Assembly (NCBI RefSeq): GCF_900109945.1
Contig: NZ_FOBX01000005.1
Location: forward strand, 62,001 to 126,000
Source of the DNA: Bradyrhizobium sp. OK095
GTDB lineage: Bacteria; Pseudomonadota; Alphaproteobacteria; Rhizobiales; Xanthobacteraceae
DNA: 64,000 bases
Direction of reading: 5' to 3'
A model generated the notes under the pieces. The model saw only the letters and a list, made by a program, of their open reading frames with translations. It did no database searches and had not been told where the DNA came from. The position numbers were made by a program, and so were the translations under genes. Of the stretch, positions 45,261-54,787 are shown one piece after another; position 1 is the stretch's first letter, and every line of letters begins with the position of its first letter.

Positions 45261-45761
45261 TCATTGCAAACTGTACGGCGCTACGCGCTTGGAGTAGAAG
45301 CGAACAATTTCCTCATCTGCGATCTTCATGCCCGGGTTCACCGAACCCGAGTGATTCCAAACATTATACCACGGACCGTCTTTCGCGTGAGTCAGCTCAA
45401 CGAGGTCGCCTGCCCGAAGGCGCGAATAAAATTCAACGATTTTTGTGAGCACATCTGAGGTCGAGCTGTCGAATGTGTAACCTACAACTTGACTCTGGCC
45501 GGTGTATGCGTCGATTCGCGTCGCTCGGCTCCGAATCGGTGAGCGATCAAATGCTTTGAACTCTCGGTACAGATAGGGAAGTACCGGACCGAATTCCCAT
45601 GCTTCGAATCTATGCGCGATCAGGGGAGCTTTTAATTCGATCAGGGACCAGACGTGGCAGAAGTAGACAATCTTCTGAAGGGAGAGGTTCGTCACTTCGA
45701 CCCCTCGCTTGTCGCACTCATCTAGAACGAAGTTCGCGATTACGCGGCCGTCATGAGCCAT
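45261..45761 (-). CDS. Panacea (SocA/DUF4065) domain antitoxin
   Basis: A 166-residue protein carrying the Panacea domain, which is known to neutralise diverse toxins (hyperpromiscuous antitoxin). The signature elements LSLQKIVYFCHVWSL (residues about 26-40), AHRFEAWEFGPVLPYLYREFK (about 48-68) and the C-terminal KDGPWYNVW are clear. It is the first gene of a two-gene transcript on the minus strand and starts 110 bases from tRNA-Leu. Confidence 0.85.
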   Translation of the reverse strand: MAHDGRVIANFVLDECDKRGVEVTNLSLQKIVYFCHVWSLIELKAPLIAHRFEAWEFGPVLPYLYREFKAFDRSPIRSRATRIDAYTGQSQVVGYTFDSSTSDVLTKIVEFYSRLRAGDLVELTHAKDGPWYNVWNHSGSVNPGMKIADEEIVRFYSKRVAPYSLQ

Positions 45762-45870
45762 TTGAGCGCTCCGCCGTTCCTACTATGTTCTACAAAATTA
45801 TGAAGACGGCAGCAACCTTGCCGGGGGCGACGCGGTCGACACTTAGTATCGCAGCATCATCGGGAAAAGA

Positions 45871-45957
<87 letters not shown>

Positions 45958-46119
45958 ATGCCGTTTGGGGCACGGAGGCGGTTACTACGGTTCGGTGACG
46001 CGGTTGTCAAATGATGCTTGGAGGGTGCGTGGGGATGCGGATTGCGCATCGCACACCGGCCCGATACAAGCCTGATAACACGCACTCTTCCCGCAGGAAC
46101 GGACCTAGGAATAGATCCC

Positions 46120-47085
46120 ATGGCATCGAATTCGGAAACTCTCGTCACGGTTTTCGGCGGATCGGGGTTTTTGGGCCGGAATGTCGTCCGCGCGCTGTGC
46201 CGGCGGGATTACCGGGTCCGGGTGGCGGTGCGGCGGCCTGAATTGGCCGGATACCTCCAGCCCTCCGGCAAGGTCGGGCAGGTCCACGTGGTGCAGGCTA
46301 ACCTGCGCTACCCGGCCTCGATCGAGGCGGCGGTGCGTGATTCGGATGTCGTGATCAATCTGGTCGGCATTTTGGTCGAGGGCGGCGCGCAGAGCTTTGA
46401 CGCCGTCCAGGCCAAGGGCGCCGAGACCGTCGCCAAGGCGGCCGCGGCGGCGGGCAGCCGCCTGATCCATGTCTCGGCGATCGGCGCCGACGCCGAATCG
46501 CCCTCGCGCTATGCCAAGGCCAAGGCGGCCGGCGAAGCGGCGGTGCTGGCCGCGGTCCCCTCGGCCACGATCTTCCGCCCGTCCGTGATGTTCGGCCCCG
46601 AGGACCAGTTCACCAACCGCTTTGCGGCGCTGGCGCGGATGTCGCCGGTGCTGCCGGTGATCGGCGGCGCTACGAAGATGCAGCCGGTCTATGTCGGCGA
46701 CGTCGCCACCGCGATCGCGGATGCTGTCGACGGCAAGGCCAAGGCGGGCGCGACCTACGAGCTCGGCGGTGCGGAAGTGCTGACCATGCGCGAGATCATC
46801 GAGGCCATCGTCGCCATCGCCGATCGCAAGCCCGCGCTGGTGCCGCTGTCGTTCGGCCTCGCCCGCTTCCAGGCCAACTTCCTGCAATTCGCGCCGGGCA
46901 TGCTGAAGCTGACGCCGGACCAGGTCACGCTGCTCGCGCGCGACAATGTGGTGTCGGATACGGCGAAGGCCGCAGGGCTCACGCTGGAAGGGCTCGGCAT
47001 CACAGCGGATTCGCTGGAGGCGATCGCTCCGCAATATCTCTGGCGCTTCCGCCCGCAGGGCCAGTTCCAGCGCAAGAGCGCGTGA
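46120..47085 (+). CDS. Complex I NDUFA9-like NAD(P)-binding protein
   Basis: A 321-residue atypical short-chain dehydrogenase. VTVFGGSGFLGRNVVRALCRR is the Rossmann G-x-x-G-x-x-G nucleotide loop at residues about 8-28; HVSAIGADAESPSRYAKAKAAGE holds the Tyr-x3-Lys pair. It matches the alphaproteobacterial proteins related to mitochondrial NDUFA9, which bind NADPH and associate with respiratory complex I, though the bacterial role is unsettled. The start at 46120 has AGGAA upstream. It begins 163 bases from tRNA-Leu, divergently. Confidence 0.88.
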   Translation: MASNSETLVTVFGGSGFLGRNVVRALCRRDYRVRVAVRRPELAGYLQPSGKVGQVHVVQANLRYPASIEAAVRDSDVVINLVGILVEGGAQSFDAVQAKGAETVAKAAAAAGSRLIHVSAIGADAESPSRYAKAKAAGEAAVLAAVPSATIFRPSVMFGPEDQFTNRFAALARMSPVLPVIGGATKMQPVYVGDVATAIADAVDGKAKAGATYELGGAEVLTMREIIEAIVAIADRKPALVPLSFGLARFQANFLQFAPGMLKLTPDQVTLLARDNVVSDTAKAAGLTLEGLGITADSLEAIAPQYLWRFRPQGQFQRKSA

Positions 47086-47097
47086 GGGTTTCTCTTA

Positions 47098-47252
47098 CCT
47101 CTCCCCGCCTGCGGGGAGAGGTCGGATCGCCCCCGGCGATGCGCAGCATCGTCCGGTGCGATCCGGGTGAGGGGGTACAAGTCTCTCTACGATCTCACGT
47201 GTGGAGAGAGGCCCCTCACCCCAACCCTCTCCCCGTAAGAACGGGGCGAGGG
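47098..47252. repeat. Intergenic repeat, type F
   Basis: CTCTCCCCGCCTGCGGGGAG is a hairpin; the right side holds CCCCTCACCCCAACCCTCTC and CCCGTAAGAACGGGGCGAGG. I recognise this CTCTCCCCGC-type element from rhizobial genomes. It fills the gap between the convergent genes. Confidence 0.72.
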
Positions 47253-47292
47253 GGCGCACTGCCGCTGCGGCGACAACGCAATCCCATCAAAC

Positions 47293-48033
47293 TCAAAACT
47301 TCAGCTTCTTGAACACCGCTTCCGGCAGCGTCTTGATGATCAGCATCACGAGGCGCCATTTGCCGCTGACATAGACGACGTCGGTCTTGTTCTCGACGGC
47401 GCTGAGAATCGCATCGCCGACGACCGGCGCGTCAACGGTGAGCGGGCCGATCAGCTTCATGCCTTCCGTCATCTTGGTGCGGACGAAGCCGGGTTTTACG
47501 GTGACGATTTGCACACCGCCGCGGCTCGCACGCGCGCGCAGGCCTGACAGGAACGCAGAGAAGCCTGCTTTCGCCGAGCCGTAGACATAGTTCGAGGCAC
47601 GGCCGCGATCGCCGGCGACGGATGACACGCCGACGAGCGTACCGCTGCCGCGGGCCAAAAACTTTTCCGCGAACAGGCCGAGGATCAGCGACGGACCTTC
47701 GTAGTTCGTGCGCATGATCATGGTGGCATGCGCGAGATCGCTCTGCGCGGTGTCCTGCGTGCCCAGCAAGCCGACGATCGAGATGACGACATCAGGTAAC
47801 GCGGGAAGACCGCTCACAAAGCCGTTGAACGAGGCGGTGTCGAGCACATCGAATTTGCTGAGACCGACTTCGACGTTGTAGCGCGCGCGCAGATCCGCGG
47901 CGTCAGGCTCCAGCGCGGCGACGTCGCGGCCGGCGAGGCCGACATCGTATCCGGCCTTGGCAAAGGCGCGCGCGGTGGCGCGGCCGATGTCGGAGGAGCC
48001 ACCGAGCACAATTGCGGATTTGCGTGACATCAC
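47293..48033 (-). CDS. DprE2-like short-chain dehydrogenase
   Basis: A 246-residue classical SDR. GGSSDIGRATARAFAK at residues about 11-26 is the NAD(P) loop; Ser of SSVAGDRGRAS and Tyr/Lys of YVYGSAKAGF form the active site. Gene order right after a DprE1-like oxidase (ends 48037) indicates the second half of the 2'-epimerisation of decaprenyl-phosphoribose, giving the arabinose form. GTG at 48033 has GAGG at a better spacing than the ATG one codon later; either is possible. Confidence 0.82.
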   Translation of the reverse strand: MMSRKSAIVLGGSSDIGRATARAFAKAGYDVGLAGRDVAALEPDAADLRARYNVEVGLSKFDVLDTASFNGFVSGLPALPDVVISIVGLLGTQDTAQSDLAHATMIMRTNYEGPSLILGLFAEKFLARGSGTLVGVSSVAGDRGRASNYVYGSAKAGFSAFLSGLRARASRGGVQIVTVKPGFVRTKMTEGMKLIGPLTVDAPVVGDAILSAVENKTDVVYVSGKWRLVMLIIKTLPEAVFKKLKF

Positions 48034-48036
48034 GGC

Positions 48037-49362
48037 TTAAACCTCATCGAACAGGCGTTGTGATAGCTTTGAGCGGATGTGTCCCGCGGGATCGAGCGAT
48101 TTGCGGATTGCGTTGAAACGCGACAGAGCGGGATAGCCGGCCTCGAACGTCGCGCGCGACTGACGCGCGTCCTTGGCGAGATAGAGCCGGCCGCCGGCCG
48201 CCACGACGAGACGGTCGATCTCGTCGAGGAAATTCAGGATGTCGCCCTTCACCGGGAAATCCAGCGCCAGCGTGTAGCCGGGCAGCGGGAACGACAAAAT
48301 GCCGTCGCCCTGGCCGAGTTTTTTCAGCACCGCGAGGAAGGAGGCATCGCCGCGCCTGGAAACGCGATCGAGGATCTCACCGAGCACGGCGCGCGCCCCC
48401 GCTTCCGGGATCACGCATTGGTGCTGGAGGAAGCCGCGCCGGCCATAGATGCGATTCCAGCCGGCGATACTGTCGAGCGGGAAGAAGTATGGATAGAGCG
48501 AGACCACATGATCGCCGCCGGCGCGTCGTGCGCCCATGCGGTAGTAAAGCTCGTTGAAGGCGCGGATGCTGTAACGATTCAGCGTCATCGACGGCAGGTC
48601 AACGGGCACGGCCAGCTCGGGATTTTTTCCGGCGGGAAATGTAGCAGCGCCATCGGCAAGCTCGTCTTTGCCCGCGTGTTCACCGAGATAGATCAGCGAG
48701 CGGCCGAGATCGCGCCCTCGCGCGGCACAATCGATCCATGCCACCGAATAGGTCGCGGCATCGCCCGCGTCGAGCGCGCGCATCGCGGCATCGAGATCCG
48801 ACGCGGAGATCACCCGCTCGCGGATCCAGCCGGTCTCGACCGGCCGCAGCCGCATCGTCGCTTCGAGAATGATTCCGGTGAGGCCCATACCGCCGACGGT
48901 CGCTAAGAAGGCATCGGAATTTTGCTCGCGCGAGATCTCGATGGTCTCGCCCTCGCCAGTGCGCAGCAAGATGCTGTCGACATAGCGGCCAAAGCCACCT
49001 TCGCAATGATGGTTCTTGCCATGCACGTCGGCTGCGATGGCGCCGCCGACCGACACGAAGCGCGTGCCGGGCACGACGAAAGGCAGGAAGCCGCGCGCGC
49101 CAAACGTGTCGATCAGGTCCGACAGCAAGACGCCGGCTTCGAGACGGATGCGACCGGTCGCGGGATCGAACGACCTGACCCGGTCGAACCCGGTCATCCC
49201 GATCGTCCTGACAGCGCCGATCGCGGCATCGCCATAGGCGCGACCGTTACCCCGCGCCACGGAGCCGGTCACCACGGCTTCGCAAACGGCCTCGAACGAC
49301 CGCGGACGCAGCACATCGCTATCGACGACCGGGAAACGCCCCCAGCCGCTGACGAGGGTCAT
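48037..49362 (-). CDS. DprE1-like FAD-dependent oxidase
   Basis: A 441-residue FAD enzyme of the vanillyl-alcohol-oxidase fold. ARGNGRAYGDAAIG (residues about 36-49) and PGTRFVSVGGAIAADVHGKNHH (about 98-119) form the FAD pocket, and the C-terminal half has the LFDEV-ending cap. In mycobacteria DprE1 oxidises decaprenylphosphoryl-ribose at C2'. The pairing with the DprE2-like SDR downstream supports the same reaction here, making polyprenyl-phosphate-arabinose. The mycobacterial drug-target Cys is not evident at the expected place, but the alignment by eye is uncertain. Confidence 0.85.
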   Translation of the reverse strand: MTLVSGWGRFPVVDSDVLRPRSFEAVCEAVVTGSVARGNGRAYGDAAIGAVRTIGMTGFDRVRSFDPATGRIRLEAGVLLSDLIDTFGARGFLPFVVPGTRFVSVGGAIAADVHGKNHHCEGGFGRYVDSILLRTGEGETIEISREQNSDAFLATVGGMGLTGIILEATMRLRPVETGWIRERVISASDLDAAMRALDAGDAATYSVAWIDCAARGRDLGRSLIYLGEHAGKDELADGAATFPAGKNPELAVPVDLPSMTLNRYSIRAFNELYYRMGARRAGGDHVVSLYPYFFPLDSIAGWNRIYGRRGFLQHQCVIPEAGARAVLGEILDRVSRRGDASFLAVLKKLGQGDGILSFPLPGYTLALDFPVKGDILNFLDEIDRLVVAAGGRLYLAKDARQSRATFEAGYPALSRFNAIRKSLDPAGHIRSKLSQRLFDEV

Positions 49363-49463
49363 GGCTTAGCTCCTGCGCAGGGGCGCGCGCGCGCTGCTCT
49401 GGAAACTGCCTACCGATCAAAAGCTTATATTGCGTTGAGGCGCGTCGTTGAGTTTTCGAGAGG

Positions 49464-50270
49464 TTAATGTCCCAGCGCCAGTGCGATCAGGCCGAGCGTG
49501 CCGACGATGACGCGCCACCAGGCGAACACCACGAAGCCATGGCGGGTGACATATCCGAGGAATGCCTTCACCACGATGATCGCGGTGATGAACGACACCA
49601 CGAAGCCGATCGCGACAATGCCCATGTGGTCCATCGTCATCTCGGAGCGGTTCTTGTAAAAATCGTAGGCAAACGCGCCGATCATGGTGGGGATGGCGAG
49701 GAAGAACGAGAACTCCGCCGCCGAGCGCTTGTCGGCCCCCAAAAACATCGCAGCGACGATGCTGGCACCGGAGCGTGACACGCCCGGGATCATCGCAATG
49801 CACTGCGCGATGCCGATATAGAGGTACATCAGCAGCGGAAATTTGGTGGCGTCATGCTCGCGCGCCTTGAGATCGAGCTTGTCGACCCAGAGCAGGATGG
49901 CGCCGCCGACGATCAGCGAGAAGCACACCACCCACGGATTGAACAGCATGCTCTTGATGTATTTGCCGGCGACGAGACCGACCACGACCGCGGGCAGGAA
50001 CGCCACCAGCACGCCGATCACGAAGCGGCGCGCATCGGCGTCGCCGGTGAACATGCCGACCGCGACGTCCCACAATTTCTTGAAGTACAGCACGACGATC
50101 GCGAGGATCGCGCCGAGCTGGATCAGAACCGTAAACGAATCCCAGAACGCGCCTTCACCAAGATGGAAGAAACGCTCCGCGAGCAGCAGATGCCCGGTCG
50201 AGGAAACGGGAAGGAACTCGGTCACACCCTCGATGATGCCGAGGATCACTGCCCGTATTGCATCTGACAT
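49464..50270 (-). CDS. uppP: Undecaprenyl-diphosphatase
   Basis: A 268-residue membrane protein of the UppP/BacA family that dephosphorylates undecaprenyl diphosphate so the lipid carrier can be reused in cell-wall and polysaccharide synthesis. GVTEFLPVSSTGHLLLAERFF near residues 14-34 and the PGVSRSGASI motif near 155 are the catalytic signatures; about eight helices are present. It follows the DprE1 gene upstream on the same strand with a 101-base gap, fitting a polyprenyl-phosphate theme. Confidence 0.95.
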   Translation of the reverse strand: MSDAIRAVILGIIEGVTEFLPVSSTGHLLLAERFFHLGEGAFWDSFTVLIQLGAILAIVVLYFKKLWDVAVGMFTGDADARRFVIGVLVAFLPAVVVGLVAGKYIKSMLFNPWVVCFSLIVGGAILLWVDKLDLKAREHDATKFPLLMYLYIGIAQCIAMIPGVSRSGASIVAAMFLGADKRSAAEFSFFLAIPTMIGAFAYDFYKNRSEMTMDHMGIVAIGFVVSFITAIIVVKAFLGYVTRHGFVVFAWWRVIVGTLGLIALALGH

Positions 50271-50439
50271 ATTTACGGTCCATTTCCGCTGGAAAAGCGG
50301 GGCTCTTCTCGCCTATTCGCCTCTTTGCTGCAATCGCAAAATGCGGCATCACGCCCTTGCTTCGCGGTTTTGAAAGACTAGTGTGGCGCTGCACAAACAT
50401 TGATGGATTCTTAAGCGCCATCAAATAGTCAAAGGCTTC

Positions 50440-51132
50440 ATGTTTACGCTGTTTCATCATCCGTTCTGTCCGCATTCGCGCTTCATCCGCCTGATCGCGG
50501 GCGAATACGGGCTCGACCTGAAGCTGGTCGAAGAGCGCAGCTGGGAGCGGCGCGAGGCATTTCTGCTGCTCAATGCCGCCGGCACCACGCCCGTCCTGGT
50601 GGACGAGGAGCAATCGCCGATTCCGGGCGCTTCCATCATCGCCGAATATCTCGACGAGGCCCATGGCACCGAGATGGGACCCAAGCGCCTGATGCCGGAG
50701 ACGATCGCCGAGCGCGTCGAAGTGCGCCGGCTGATGGCCTGGTTCAACGAAAAATTCTTCGAGGAGGTCTCCCACCCTCTCGTCACCGAACGCATCTACA
50801 AACGCTTCATGAGCGAGGACAATGGCGGTGGCGCGCCCTCGGCCGACGTGATGCGAGCCGCCAAAGCAAATGTGCGCTATCATCTGGCCTATATCGGCTG
50901 GCTGGCGCAGACGCGTAACTTCCTCGCCGGCGACCGGCTCACTTACGCGGACCTCGCCGCCGCGGCCCATCTCTCGGCGATCGACTATCTGGGCGACGTG
51001 CCATGGAGCGAGGACGACGCAGCAAAGGCGTGGTACGCGCGGGTGAAATCCCGCCCGTCGTTCCGCCCGCTGCTGAGCGAATGGCTGGCCGGCGTGCCGG
51101 CGTCGCGGACCTACGTGGACCTGGATTTCTGA
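50440..51132 (+). CDS. Glutathione S-transferase
   Basis: A 230-residue cytosolic GST with a thioredoxin-like N-terminal domain ([18 protein letters not shown], catalytic Cys in the C-P-H-S motif at residues 10-13) and a helical C-terminal domain from about residue 95. GTTPVL with the cis-proline and ASIIAEYL complete the glutathione site. The Cys type suggests reductase/thiol chemistry rather than conjugation. Its 3' end overlaps the likely queG start. Confidence 0.9.
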   Translation: MFTLFHHPFCPHSRFIRLIAGEYGLDLKLVEERSWERREAFLLLNAAGTTPVLVDEEQSPIPGASIIAEYLDEAHGTEMGPKRLMPETIAERVEVRRLMAWFNEKFFEEVSHPLVTERIYKRFMSEDNGGGAPSADVMRAAKANVRYHLAYIGWLAQTRNFLAGDRLTYADLAAAAHLSAIDYLGDVPWSEDDAAKAWYARVKSRPSFRPLLSEWLAGVPASRTYVDLDF

Positions 51133-52256
51133 ACTCCGATCCGACTGAACTGAAGGCGGCGCTTGAACGCGAGGCGCGCGCGCTCGGCTTCGACTGCATC
51201 GGCATCACCGAGCCCGGCACGATCGACAACGCCGGCAAATACTTCCTCGAATTCATCGCCTCCGGCGGCCATGGCGACATGGACTGGCTTGCCGCGCAGC
51301 CGGAGCGCCGGGTCGATCCGCGCGGGCTATGGCAGGACGTGCGCTCGGTGATCATGCTCGGCGTCAATTACGGTCCCGACTCCGATCCGCTCGCGATCCT
51401 GCAGCAGCACACGCACGCGGCAATCTCGGTCTATGCGCAGGGCGACGACTATCACGACCTCATCAAGAAGCGCCTGAAGGCGCTGGCGCGCTGGCTGGTC
51501 GCGACCGCGCCATCCGAAGTGAAAGTATTCGTCGATACAGCGGCGGTCATGGAGAAGCCGCTGGCGCAGACCGCAGGTCTCGGCTGGCAGGGCAAGCACA
51601 CCAATCTCGTCTCGCGCGAGTTCGGCTCGTGGCTGTTTCTCGGCGCGATCTACACCACGCTGGCGCTGCCGCGCGATGGCGCCGAGATCGATCATTGCGG
51701 CTCGTGCCAGGCGTGCCTCGACATCTGCCCGACGTCGGCATTCCCCGCGCCCTACAAGCTCGATGCGCGGCGCTGCATCTCCTATCTCACAATCGAGAAC
51801 AAGGGACCGATCCCGCGCGAATTTCGCAAGGCCATCGGCAACCGCATCTATGGCTGCGACGATTGCCTTGCGGCGTGTCCCTGGAACAAGTTTGCGCAGG
51901 AGGGCCGCGAGGCCAAGCTCGCGGCACGTGACGAATTGCGCGCGCCGTCGCTTGCAGAGTTGTCACGGCTTGATGATACCGCGTTTCGTGTGCTGTTCAC
52001 GAAGTCGCCGGTGAAGCGGATCGGTCGCGATCGCTTTTTGCGGAATGTGCTGATTGCGATCGGCAACTCTGGCGAGGTGGCGCTGGCCGAGGAGGCGCGG
52101 CGATTGCTGGGTGATGAGAGCGCGCTGGTGCGCGGGGCCGCGGTGTGGGCGTTGGGACAACTGTTGCCTGATCAAGAGTTCGCGGCGATCAAGACGGATG
52201 CGACTGCCGGCGAGCAAGATGAGAGCGTTCGTGAGGAGTGGCAGGGGGTTTCCTAG
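51081..52256 (+). CDS. queG: Epoxyqueuosine reductase QueG
   Basis: An iron-sulfur, cobalamin-dependent enzyme that makes the last step of queuosine, the modified base in tRNA position 34. Two 4Fe-4S sites are plain: [16 protein letters not shown] and [11 protein letters not shown]. The queG catalytic Asp is in the [23 protein letters not shown] region. The C-terminal 80 residues are a HEAT-like repeat. Family similarity appears to start at about base 51129 ([11 protein letters not shown]) so the true start may be a CTG there, overlapping the GST stop; ATG 51081 and 51003 lie inside the GST gene. Confidence 0.9.
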   Translation: MAGRRAGVADLRGPGFLNSDPTELKAALEREARALGFDCIGITEPGTIDNAGKYFLEFIASGGHGDMDWLAAQPERRVDPRGLWQDVRSVIMLGVNYGPDSDPLAILQQHTHAAISVYAQGDDYHDLIKKRLKALARWLVATAPSEVKVFVDTAAVMEKPLAQTAGLGWQGKHTNLVSREFGSWLFLGAIYTTLALPRDGAEIDHCGSCQACLDICPTSAFPAPYKLDARRCISYLTIENKGPIPREFRKAIGNRIYGCDDCLAACPWNKFAQEGREAKLAARDELRAPSLAELSRLDDTAFRVLFTKSPVKRIGRDRFLRNVLIAIGNSGEVALAEEARRLLGDESALVRGAAVWALGQLLPDQEFAAIKTDATAGEQDESVREEWQGVS

Positions 52257-52269
52257 CGCTCCGCTCTTT

Positions 52270-52380
52270 CCCCTCATCCTGAGGAGCCGCGCAGCGGCGT
52301 CTCGAAGGATCGAGGCCGATCTGCTGCAGCGGGGGCCTGCATGGTTCGAGACGGCGCTTCGCGCCTCCTCACCATGAGGG
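52270..52380. repeat. Intergenic repeat, type G
   Basis: CCCTCATCCTGAGGAGC on the left and GCCTCCTCACCATGAGGG on the right are inverted; inside, GGCGTCTCGAAGGAT and TTCGAGACGGCGC repeat the dyad. A very common Bradyrhizobium element. Confidence 0.8.
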
Positions 52381-52424
52381 GCAGAGACTTGATTTCCCCG
52401 CGCGTTCCCGCAAAGTCGCGCATC

Positions 52425-53222
52425 ATGACAAACATGCCTTTCTTCACCCGCGACGGCGATACATTCCACCCGACGGAAGTCGCCAATGGTCCGTGGGATC
52501 CGAAATCGCTGCACGGGCGGGTCATCGTCGGCCTGCTCGGCTTTGCCATCGAGGAGCGCCATTCGGGCCCCGAATTCGTGCCGGCGCGGCTCACCGTCGA
52601 CATGTTTCGGCTACCGACCATCGACAAGCCGATCGAAGTGACGACGCGCCTGGTGCGCGACGGCATGCGTATCCGCGTGGTCGAGGCGGAGTTCGTTTCC
52701 GGCGGCGTCAGCATGGCGCGCGCCTCGTGCCAGCTGCTGCGACGAACACAGAATCCGGACGGCAACGTGTGGTCGCCGCCGAACTGGGAGGTGCCGAAGC
52801 CCGCCGACATTCCGCCGCCGACCGATCCGCGGCTCGGCATGAACGGCAAATGGACGACGCGACCGATCGTCGGCCACATGGGTTCGCTAGGGCCACGAAA
52901 ACTCTGGATGAGTGAGGTACGCGAGCTCGTCGCGGGCGTGCCGATGACGCCGTTCGTCCATGTCGCTGTTGGCGCCGATTTCGCGAGCCCCTTTGCCAAT
53001 GCCGGCGACAAGGGGCTCGGCTATATCAACAGCGACGTCACGATTTATCTGCACCGCCTGCCGGTGACGAACTGGATCGGCTTCGACGTGGTGAACCACC
53101 AGGCCACCGACGGTGTCGCGATCGGCGAATGCTGGCTCTATGATGAGCAGGGCCCGATCGGCACTGCCACGGTCGCAGCGCTGGCGCAGCGCAAGCCGAT
53201 GGCGAAGCCGGCGACGCCGTAG
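52425..53222 (+). CDS. Acyl-CoA thioesterase-like (double hotdog) protein
   Basis: A 265-residue protein with two hotdog-like halves. FHPTEVANGPWDPKSLHGRVIVGLLGFAIEE and the second half HVAVGADFASPFANAGDKGLGYINSD with TIYLHRLPVTNWIGFDVVNHQA fit the TesB-type/4HBT_3 thioesterase family. It would cleave a CoA thioester; the substrate is unknown. Start at 52425 (MTNMPFFTRDG) is where the family pattern begins, and a repeat occupies the bases just upstream. Confidence 0.8.
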   Translation: MTNMPFFTRDGDTFHPTEVANGPWDPKSLHGRVIVGLLGFAIEERHSGPEFVPARLTVDMFRLPTIDKPIEVTTRLVRDGMRIRVVEAEFVSGGVSMARASCQLLRRTQNPDGNVWSPPNWEVPKPADIPPPTDPRLGMNGKWTTRPIVGHMGSLGPRKLWMSEVRELVAGVPMTPFVHVAVGADFASPFANAGDKGLGYINSDVTIYLHRLPVTNWIGFDVVNHQATDGVAIGECWLYDEQGPIGTATVAALAQRKPMAKPATP

Positions 53223-53233
53223 GGGCTCCGCCG

Positions 53234-53701
53234 TCAGGCCAAATGCCGCTGCATCTCCGGCCGCGCCTTCAACTCCGCACCCTGCTTGCCGATGATCTTC
53301 GCAATCCGTTCGGCTGCAAACTTCAAATCAACGAACGCCGGTGCGGTGTTGGCGACCTCGTGATACCCAGCGATCTTGCCGTCGCGGAGCGTCATGATCG
53401 CGACGCCCTCGAACATCGCCCGCGCGCCGTTCGCTTCCGGCAAGGTCGAGCGATAGCTGAACGTGTATCGCGCATAGAGCGTGGTGCCATTGGTGACGGG
53501 GTCGTGCATGTCCCAGCGGAAATCGGTCGCCGTGCGATAGAACCAGTCGTCGATCATTGCGGCGATCTTTTTGCGGCCAGCGAACGCGCCGTAGAAGACG
53601 TCATGATAGATGCCGTCCTCGGTGAACAAGTCGGCGAACGCTTTGCCGTTGCGCTGTTCGACAGCGTCGCAGAAGGCGCGCAGCATGGTGGCGGTGGGCA
53701 T
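53234..53701 (-). CDS. NTF2-like (SnoaL) family protein
   Basis: A 155-residue protein with the cone-shaped NTF2/SnoaL fold: AFCDAVEQRNGKAFADLFTEDGIYHD at the N-terminus is the typical helix-strand opening, and GVAIMTLRDGKIAGYHEVANTA is the core strand. Such proteins are isomerases, hydrolases or ligand binders; nothing here decides which. It is convergent with the thioesterase gene and follows an alpha/beta hydrolase gene, possibly as an operon. Confidence 0.82.
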   Translation of the reverse strand: MPTATMLRAFCDAVEQRNGKAFADLFTEDGIYHDVFYGAFAGRKKIAAMIDDWFYRTATDFRWDMHDPVTNGTTLYARYTFSYRSTLPEANGARAMFEGVAIMTLRDGKIAGYHEVANTAPAFVDLKFAAERIAKIIGKQGAELKARPEMQRHLA

Positions 53702-53736
53702 CGGCGTTTCTCCCGGCTTGACGTTTGGCTACACCC

Positions 53737-54537
53737 TCACCCGATCTCCGCCACCGCGGCAAGAATGCGCGCGATGTCCTGCGGGCGGGACAGGCGGTGA
53801 TCGCCGTCCTGGATCATGGTCAGCACGACGTCGTCGGCCGGCAGACGATGTGTCAGCGCGAAGGCGTGCTGCCAGGGCACGTCAGGATCCTGCGCGCCTT
53901 GCAGGATGCGGACGGGGCAGCCGAGATCGATGGCGCTGCCGAGCACGAGGTGATTGCGCCCTTCCTCGATCAGGTTCCGCGTGATCGGATAGGGCGAGCC
54001 ATCGCCATAGTCCGACGGCCGCAGCCAGAAGCCCTTGGTCTCGATCTCCTTCTTCACCTCAGCTGAAAAATCCTTCCACATCAGCTCCTCGGTGAAGTCG
54101 GGCGCCGGCGCGATCAGCACGAGGCCCGCCAGCGACGCCTTCCCGGAACGCTTCCTGATCTCGCGCGCGAGCAGCAGCGCCATCCAGCCGCCCATGGAGG
54201 AGCCAATCAGGACCTGCGGGCCGTCGCAGAAGCGCTCGAACACCGCCACGCTATCCTCGAGCCAGCTTCCGATGGTTCCATCGGCGAAATCGCCGCCGGA
54301 TTCGCCGTGACCGGAATAGTCGAACCGGACCATTGCGCGGCCGTGGTCCTTGGCCCAGCCATCCAGCGCCACCGCCTTGCCGCCCTGCATGTCCGATTTG
54401 AACCCGCCAAGCCAGACCAAGCCCGGTCCCCGGCCAGCGCGGCTGCGCACCGCGATTTTCCGCGCGGACGGGCCCACGCCCACATCGATGAAGTCGAGCA
54501 CGGCATCGGGACTTGCGTCGGGACTTGCATTGGTCAT
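53737..54537 (-). CDS. Alpha/beta hydrolase
   Basis: A 266-residue alpha/beta-hydrolase. LVWLGGFKSDMQGGKA is the oxyanion region, VRFDYSGHGESGG the second strand, and IGSSMGGWMALLLA carries the nucleophile Ser in the G-S-S-M-G elbow; Asp of QGAQDPDVPWQHA and His of DGDHRLSRPQD complete the triad. The start MTNASPDASPD at 54537 is the family-like N-terminus; the frame is open a further 68 codons but runs into the infC leader. Substrate unknown. Confidence 0.85.
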   Translation of the reverse strand: MTNASPDASPDAVLDFIDVGVGPSARKIAVRSRAGRGPGLVWLGGFKSDMQGGKAVALDGWAKDHGRAMVRFDYSGHGESGGDFADGTIGSWLEDSVAVFERFCDGPQVLIGSSMGGWMALLLAREIRKRSGKASLAGLVLIAPAPDFTEELMWKDFSAEVKKEIETKGFWLRPSDYGDGSPYPITRNLIEEGRNHLVLGSAIDLGCPVRILQGAQDPDVPWQHAFALTHRLPADDVVLTMIQDGDHRLSRPQDIARILAAVAEIG

Positions 54538-54787
54538 GGAACGTTTACCCTGGCTGTGCAGTTTGAGCCGTCCGGGGGTGGTCCGCGGCGCAACCGGACG
54601 TCGGCATTGTCCCTTGGGACGCTTGCGGAACAGAAGCAAGGTGTCTATGTCGTGCAGCGTGCCCATGGGCGTGGCCAAAATGCCGCGCATTTGAGGGTTT
54701 TTCGCTTCCCGCCTGAGCGAATTGCTTGCCGGCAAACGCATCTTCCTGCAAAATAGCCGCTTCTTTCACAATCTTGGAGAACCACCC

